Assembly: GCF_029714945.1 (NCBI RefSeq)
Contig: NZ_CP121634.1
Location: 4,919,001-4,983,000 of the forward strand
DNA: 64,000 bases
Reading direction: 5' to 3'
Source: Bradyrhizobium sp. CIAT3101
GTDB lineage: Bacteria; Pseudomonadota; Alphaproteobacteria; Rhizobiales; Xanthobacteraceae
Numbering within the stretch: position 1 is the stretch's first letter; the number at the start of each line of letters is the position of its first letter. The position numbers and the translations under genes were made by a program. Under the pieces are notes generated by a model. That model was not told the DNA's origin. It made no database searches and saw only the letters and a program-made list of their open reading frames with translations. Of the stretch, positions 61,381 through 64,000 are shown one piece after another.

Positions 61381-62061
61381 TTACGATGGCAGTTCGTCAT
61401 CACCGAGCGGCGCCACCTCGCGCGACGCGATCTGGCGAAGCTGGTCGTAGAGGTCCGGCGCCTCGCTGGTGCAGAGACAGACGCCCGTGGCGGACGGTGC
61501 CTCGCTGGCGTTGAGGTAGGCGTGGCCCATGGTGCTGTCGAGATAGATACCGTCGCCCGCGCCAAGGATCTCCGGCGCATAGAACTCGGTGTGAACAGCG
61601 ACGCGTCCGCTCGTCACCAGAAAATACTCTTCGCCGGCATGGCGCAGCAGCGGACCGAATTCGTCCAGCGAGCGTGCGCGGACCTCGGCCACGATCGGCA
61701 CCATGCGTTTGCCGATCAGGTCGGTGCATTGATAGGTGTAGGTGTAGAATTTCGTGTTGATCAGCTGCCCCTGCCCGGCCCGGCTGATGCTACGCCGCGC
61801 GGTGACCGGCCGCCCCTGCGCGGGCGCTGCGACCGCCGGATTGAACAGCTCCGCGATCTCCATCTTCAAGCCGGAAGTGAGCTGCAGCAGCTTGTCGTAG
61901 GTCAGCGACATCAGGCCGTTCTCGACCTTCGACAGGGTCGACAGCGCCATGCCCGTCCGCTCCGCCACCTGCTTGAGCGTCAGGCCGCGCGCCTGACGCG
62001 CAGCCTTGAGACACTGGCCGAGCTGGGAGTTGGCACTTTCGGGCGTGGTGATCTCGCTCAT
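61381..62061 (-). CDS. XRE family regulator with C-terminal cupin
   Basis: 226 residues. HTH at about 17-72 (LKAARQARGLTLKQVAERTGMALSTLSKVENGLMSLTYDKLLQL), linker, cupin_2 sensor about 110-205 (EFGPLLRHAGEEYFLVTSGRVAVHTEFYAPEILGAGDGIYLDSTMGHAYL with metal-type His/Glu pattern). This class controls genes for small-molecule catabolism, the cupin binding the effector. Divergent from the amidase gene over 209 bp. Confidence 0.9.
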   Translation of the reverse strand: MSEITTPESANSQLGQCLKAARQARGLTLKQVAERTGMALSTLSKVENGLMSLTYDKLLQLTSGLKMEIAELFNPAVAAPAQGRPVTARRSISRAGQGQLINTKFYTYTYQCTDLIGKRMVPIVAEVRARSLDEFGPLLRHAGEEYFLVTSGRVAVHTEFYAPEILGAGDGIYLDSTMGHAYLNASEAPSATGVCLCTSEAPDLYDQLRQIASREVAPLGDDELPS

Positions 62062-62270
62062 GCAGCATCTCTATCACGCCGCCGGGAAAAAGGTATTGGC
62101 CGATCCGTCTAATCTTTTCGACTCAATCCGCCACATAATACCTCTCCGAGCTACCTCTCGGGCACGCAAGCCACGATTTGTGCATGAAATGCCTCGGTTG
62201 GCGAATATTGGTGCGTTGTACATACTTTCCGATATGCTAAATCGTTTTCATATTTTGAAAGGGCCTGGCG

Positions 62271-63767
62271 TTGTCCGAACTTTGCGACAAAAGTGCCGTC
62301 GAGCTGCGCCGCCTGCTGGCCGCACGGGCGATATCGCCCGTCGAGCTGCTCGACGCCTGCCTGTCCCGCATCGCCACCACCAACGCCGCCGTCAATGCGA
62401 TCGTGACGCTCGACGAGCCGGGTGCACGCGCCGCCGCAAAGAAGGCTGAGGCCGCGATCCTGCGCGGCGAGGACCATGGCGCGCTGCACGGGCTTCCCGT
62501 CCTGATCAAGGATACGCAAGACACCGCCGGCATGCGCTCGACCTACGGCAGTCCCCTGTTGCGCGACAATGTCCCGGCCGCCGACCAGGGCTCGGTGGCG
62601 CGGCTGCGTGCGGCGGGCGCCATCATCTTCGGCAAGACCAACACGCCGGAATGGGCGGCGGGCGGCAACACCCGCAATCCTGTTTTCGGTGCGACCGGCA
62701 ATCCCTTCGATCCCTCGCGCTCGGCGGCGGGCTCCTCCGGCGGATCGGCGGTTGCGCTTGCGTGCGGCATGGCACCGCTCGCCTCGGGCTCCGACACCGG
62801 CGGATCCCTGCGCAATCCCGCGGGCTATGCCGGCATCGTCGGGATGCGCCCCTCCTACGGCCTGGTGGCGAGCGAAAAGCGCGCCTTCGGCTGGTCCAAC
62901 CTGTCGACCGACGGACCGATGGCCCGCAATGTCGCCGATACCGCGCTGATGCTCTCGGTGATGGCGAGCGACGATGCCCGCGATCCGCTCGCCTACACGC
63001 TTCCCGACGAGCCCCTGCGCGGACGCGCCGAGCGCTGGGCCGCGCCGCGTCCCGCGGAACTTGGCAGGCTACGCCTCGCCTTCACCGAAGATTTTGGTTT
63101 TGCGCCGACCGAGCAGGCCATCCGCCGCGTCTTCCGCGATCGCGTCAACAAGCTTGCCCCGCTGTTCGCCGAGAGCCGCGAGGCGACGCCTGACTGCACC
63201 GGCGCCGACGATGCCTTCGCCGTGCTGCGCGCCGGCCTGTTCCTGGCGATGCACGGCAAGAACTACAAGGAGCGGCCGGAGATGCTCGGCCCCAATGTTC
63301 GCGCCAATGTCGAGGAAGGCCTGAGCTACACGCTGGAAGATCACGGCCGCGCCGCGACGACGCAGACGCGGATCTATCGCGCCTGTCAAAGCTTCTTCGA
63401 AACCTGCGACGTGCTGATCAGCCCGACGATCACGCTCAGCCCGCGGCCGTGGTCGGAGCTCTATCCCGCCGAGATCGACGGCGTGCCGACGAAATCCTAC
63501 TTCCACTGGCTCGCGCTCGCCTATGCCGTCACGCTTCCCGGCCATCCCGCGATCAGCGTTCCGCTCGGCGTCGATGAAGCCGGGCTGCCCTTCGGCCTGC
63601 AGATCGTCGGCCCGCGCGGTGGCGATGCCATCGTGCTGTCGGTCGCCGCGAGCATCGAGGCTGCGTTCGCGGGCGATCCACAACTGTGCCGGCCTGTTCC
63701 CGACCTCGCACGGCTTGCCGCAGCGCCGCCGCTGTCGTCGACGCCCGGTTTCCTCACCTGGGAATAG
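62271..63767 (+). CDS. Amidase signature family enzyme
   Basis: 498 residues, TTG start at 62271 with AAAGGG ten bases ahead. Hydrolyses a C-N amide. Catalytic triad: Lys80 in LHGLPVLIKD, Ser155 in SAAGSSGGSAVALACG, nucleophile Ser179 in ASGSDTGGSLRNPAGY; the 24-residue Ser-Ser distance equals that of FAAH. GatA is excluded by the lone context (no gatB/gatC). Followed after 62 bp by an MFS transporter and divergent from an XRE-cupin regulator, so it is likely part of uptake and breakdown of an amide substrate. Confidence 0.9.
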   Translation: MSELCDKSAVELRRLLAARAISPVELLDACLSRIATTNAAVNAIVTLDEPGARAAAKKAEAAILRGEDHGALHGLPVLIKDTQDTAGMRSTYGSPLLRDNVPAADQGSVARLRAAGAIIFGKTNTPEWAAGGNTRNPVFGATGNPFDPSRSAAGSSGGSAVALACGMAPLASGSDTGGSLRNPAGYAGIVGMRPSYGLVASEKRAFGWSNLSTDGPMARNVADTALMLSVMASDDARDPLAYTLPDEPLRGRAERWAAPRPAELGRLRLAFTEDFGFAPTEQAIRRVFRDRVNKLAPLFAESREATPDCTGADDAFAVLRAGLFLAMHGKNYKERPEMLGPNVRANVEEGLSYTLEDHGRAATTQTRIYRACQSFFETCDVLISPTITLSPRPWSELYPAEIDGVPTKSYFHWLALAYAVTLPGHPAISVPLGVDEAGLPFGLQIVGPRGGDAIVLSVAASIEAAFAGDPQLCRPVPDLARLAAAPPLSSTPGFLTWE

Positions 63768-63829
63768 AGCCCGGGAATAGATCAACAAGCAGGCATGACC
63801 GCCGGGTCGCCGGCAAAGCGGAGAGCAGC

Positions 63830-64000
63830 ATGGCCGAATTGTCGAACCGCAAGACCGGCATCGTCGCCTTCGTCCTGCTCTATGTCGCCTACTGCATCTC
63901 CTACATCGACCGCGCGGCGATCTCGCTGGCGCTGGCGCAGATCGGCAAGGACTTCAATCTCCAGGCTGCCGATCTCGGCATCGTCATCAGCGCGTTCTTC
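63830..64000 (+). CDS. MFS transporter, N-terminal fragment at window edge
   Basis: 57 residues visible, ATG 63830 with GGAGAG ahead. MAELSNRKTGIVAFVLLYVA leads into helix 1, followed by CISYIDRAAISLALAQIGKD, the YxDR-type motif of the anion:cation symporter branch of MFS (ACS family), then helix 2. Continues past the window. Probably takes up the substrate or product of the neighbouring amidase. Confidence 0.82.
   Translation, partial: MAELSNRKTGIVAFVLLYVAYCISYIDRAAISLALAQIGKDFNLQAADLGIVISAFF

Noticed and set aside
62208..62238. Promoter before the amidase (TTGGTG or TTGTAC with TATGCT)
   Set aside because: Spacers of 19 and 11 bp are poor; the region is AT-rich but no consistent pair was found.

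Overview
The window is GC-rich alphaproteobacterial chromosome, most likely Bradyrhizobium or a close relative in the Nitrobacteraceae. This rests on protein family make-up, the gene order rne / amiC-mrcA-prfB, a sufBCDS-T-A cluster preceded by an IscS-like gene, and three families of palindromic intergenic repeat of the kind common in that group. No genome comparison could be run. I see no rRNA, tRNA, CRISPR array, prophage or insertion sequence.

Layout. 1-3.6 kb: truncated flavin monooxygenase, exported caspase-like protein, AraC regulator. 3.7-7.8 kb: RhlE-type helicase with a long leader, GGDEF protein, stand-alone FabA, TfoX-like protein bracketed by two palindromic repeats. 8.0-15.0 kb: Fe-S cluster assembly (IscS-like, sufB, sufC, sufD, sufS, sufT, sufA, all on the minus strand). 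15.1-24.4 kb: acyltransferase divergent from a membrane LytTR regulator, alpha/beta hydrolase, DUF1697 protein, SMR transporter with GST, anmK divergent from tyrS, MFS transporter, DoxX. 24.4-32.8 kb: an unlisted 28-residue membrane peptide, chemoreceptor, giant AsmA-like protein, peroxiredoxin with a histone-H1-like tail, M23 peptidase. 32.7-38.7 kb: LysR regulator divergent from an operon of RraA-type aldolase, aminotransferase and a polar amino acid ABC importer whose binding-protein gene carries a one-base frameshift.

38.7-46.5 kb is the most unusual part. A divergent locus has on one side an HTH-containing DUF6502 protein translationally coupled to an exported DUF5666 protein. On the other side is a five-gene operon: a 54-residue membrane peptide, a single polypeptide fusing a GT4 glycosyltransferase to a Wzm-type polysaccharide ABC permease, a short Wzt-type ATPase, a second glycosyltransferase and an O-antigen-ligase-like protein. 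Two copies of a 17-bp operator-like palindrome (GTGGKA-N5-TCCCAC) sit in the shared intergenic region, one over the -35 of the DUF6502 promoter and one inside the spacer of the operon promoter. I read this as a compact, self-regulated surface-glycan export system.

46.5-64 kb: branched-chain amino acid type binding protein, HxlR regulator divergent from a quinone reductase with a clear operator/promoter, two EamA transporters, a 3-hydroxyisobutyrate-dehydrogenase-family protein, prfB with its programmed +1 frameshift, mrcA, amiC, then rne with a 0.56-kb leader and a His/Asp-rich insert in its S1 region. The window ends with an XRE-cupin regulator divergent from an amidase and a truncated MFS transporter.
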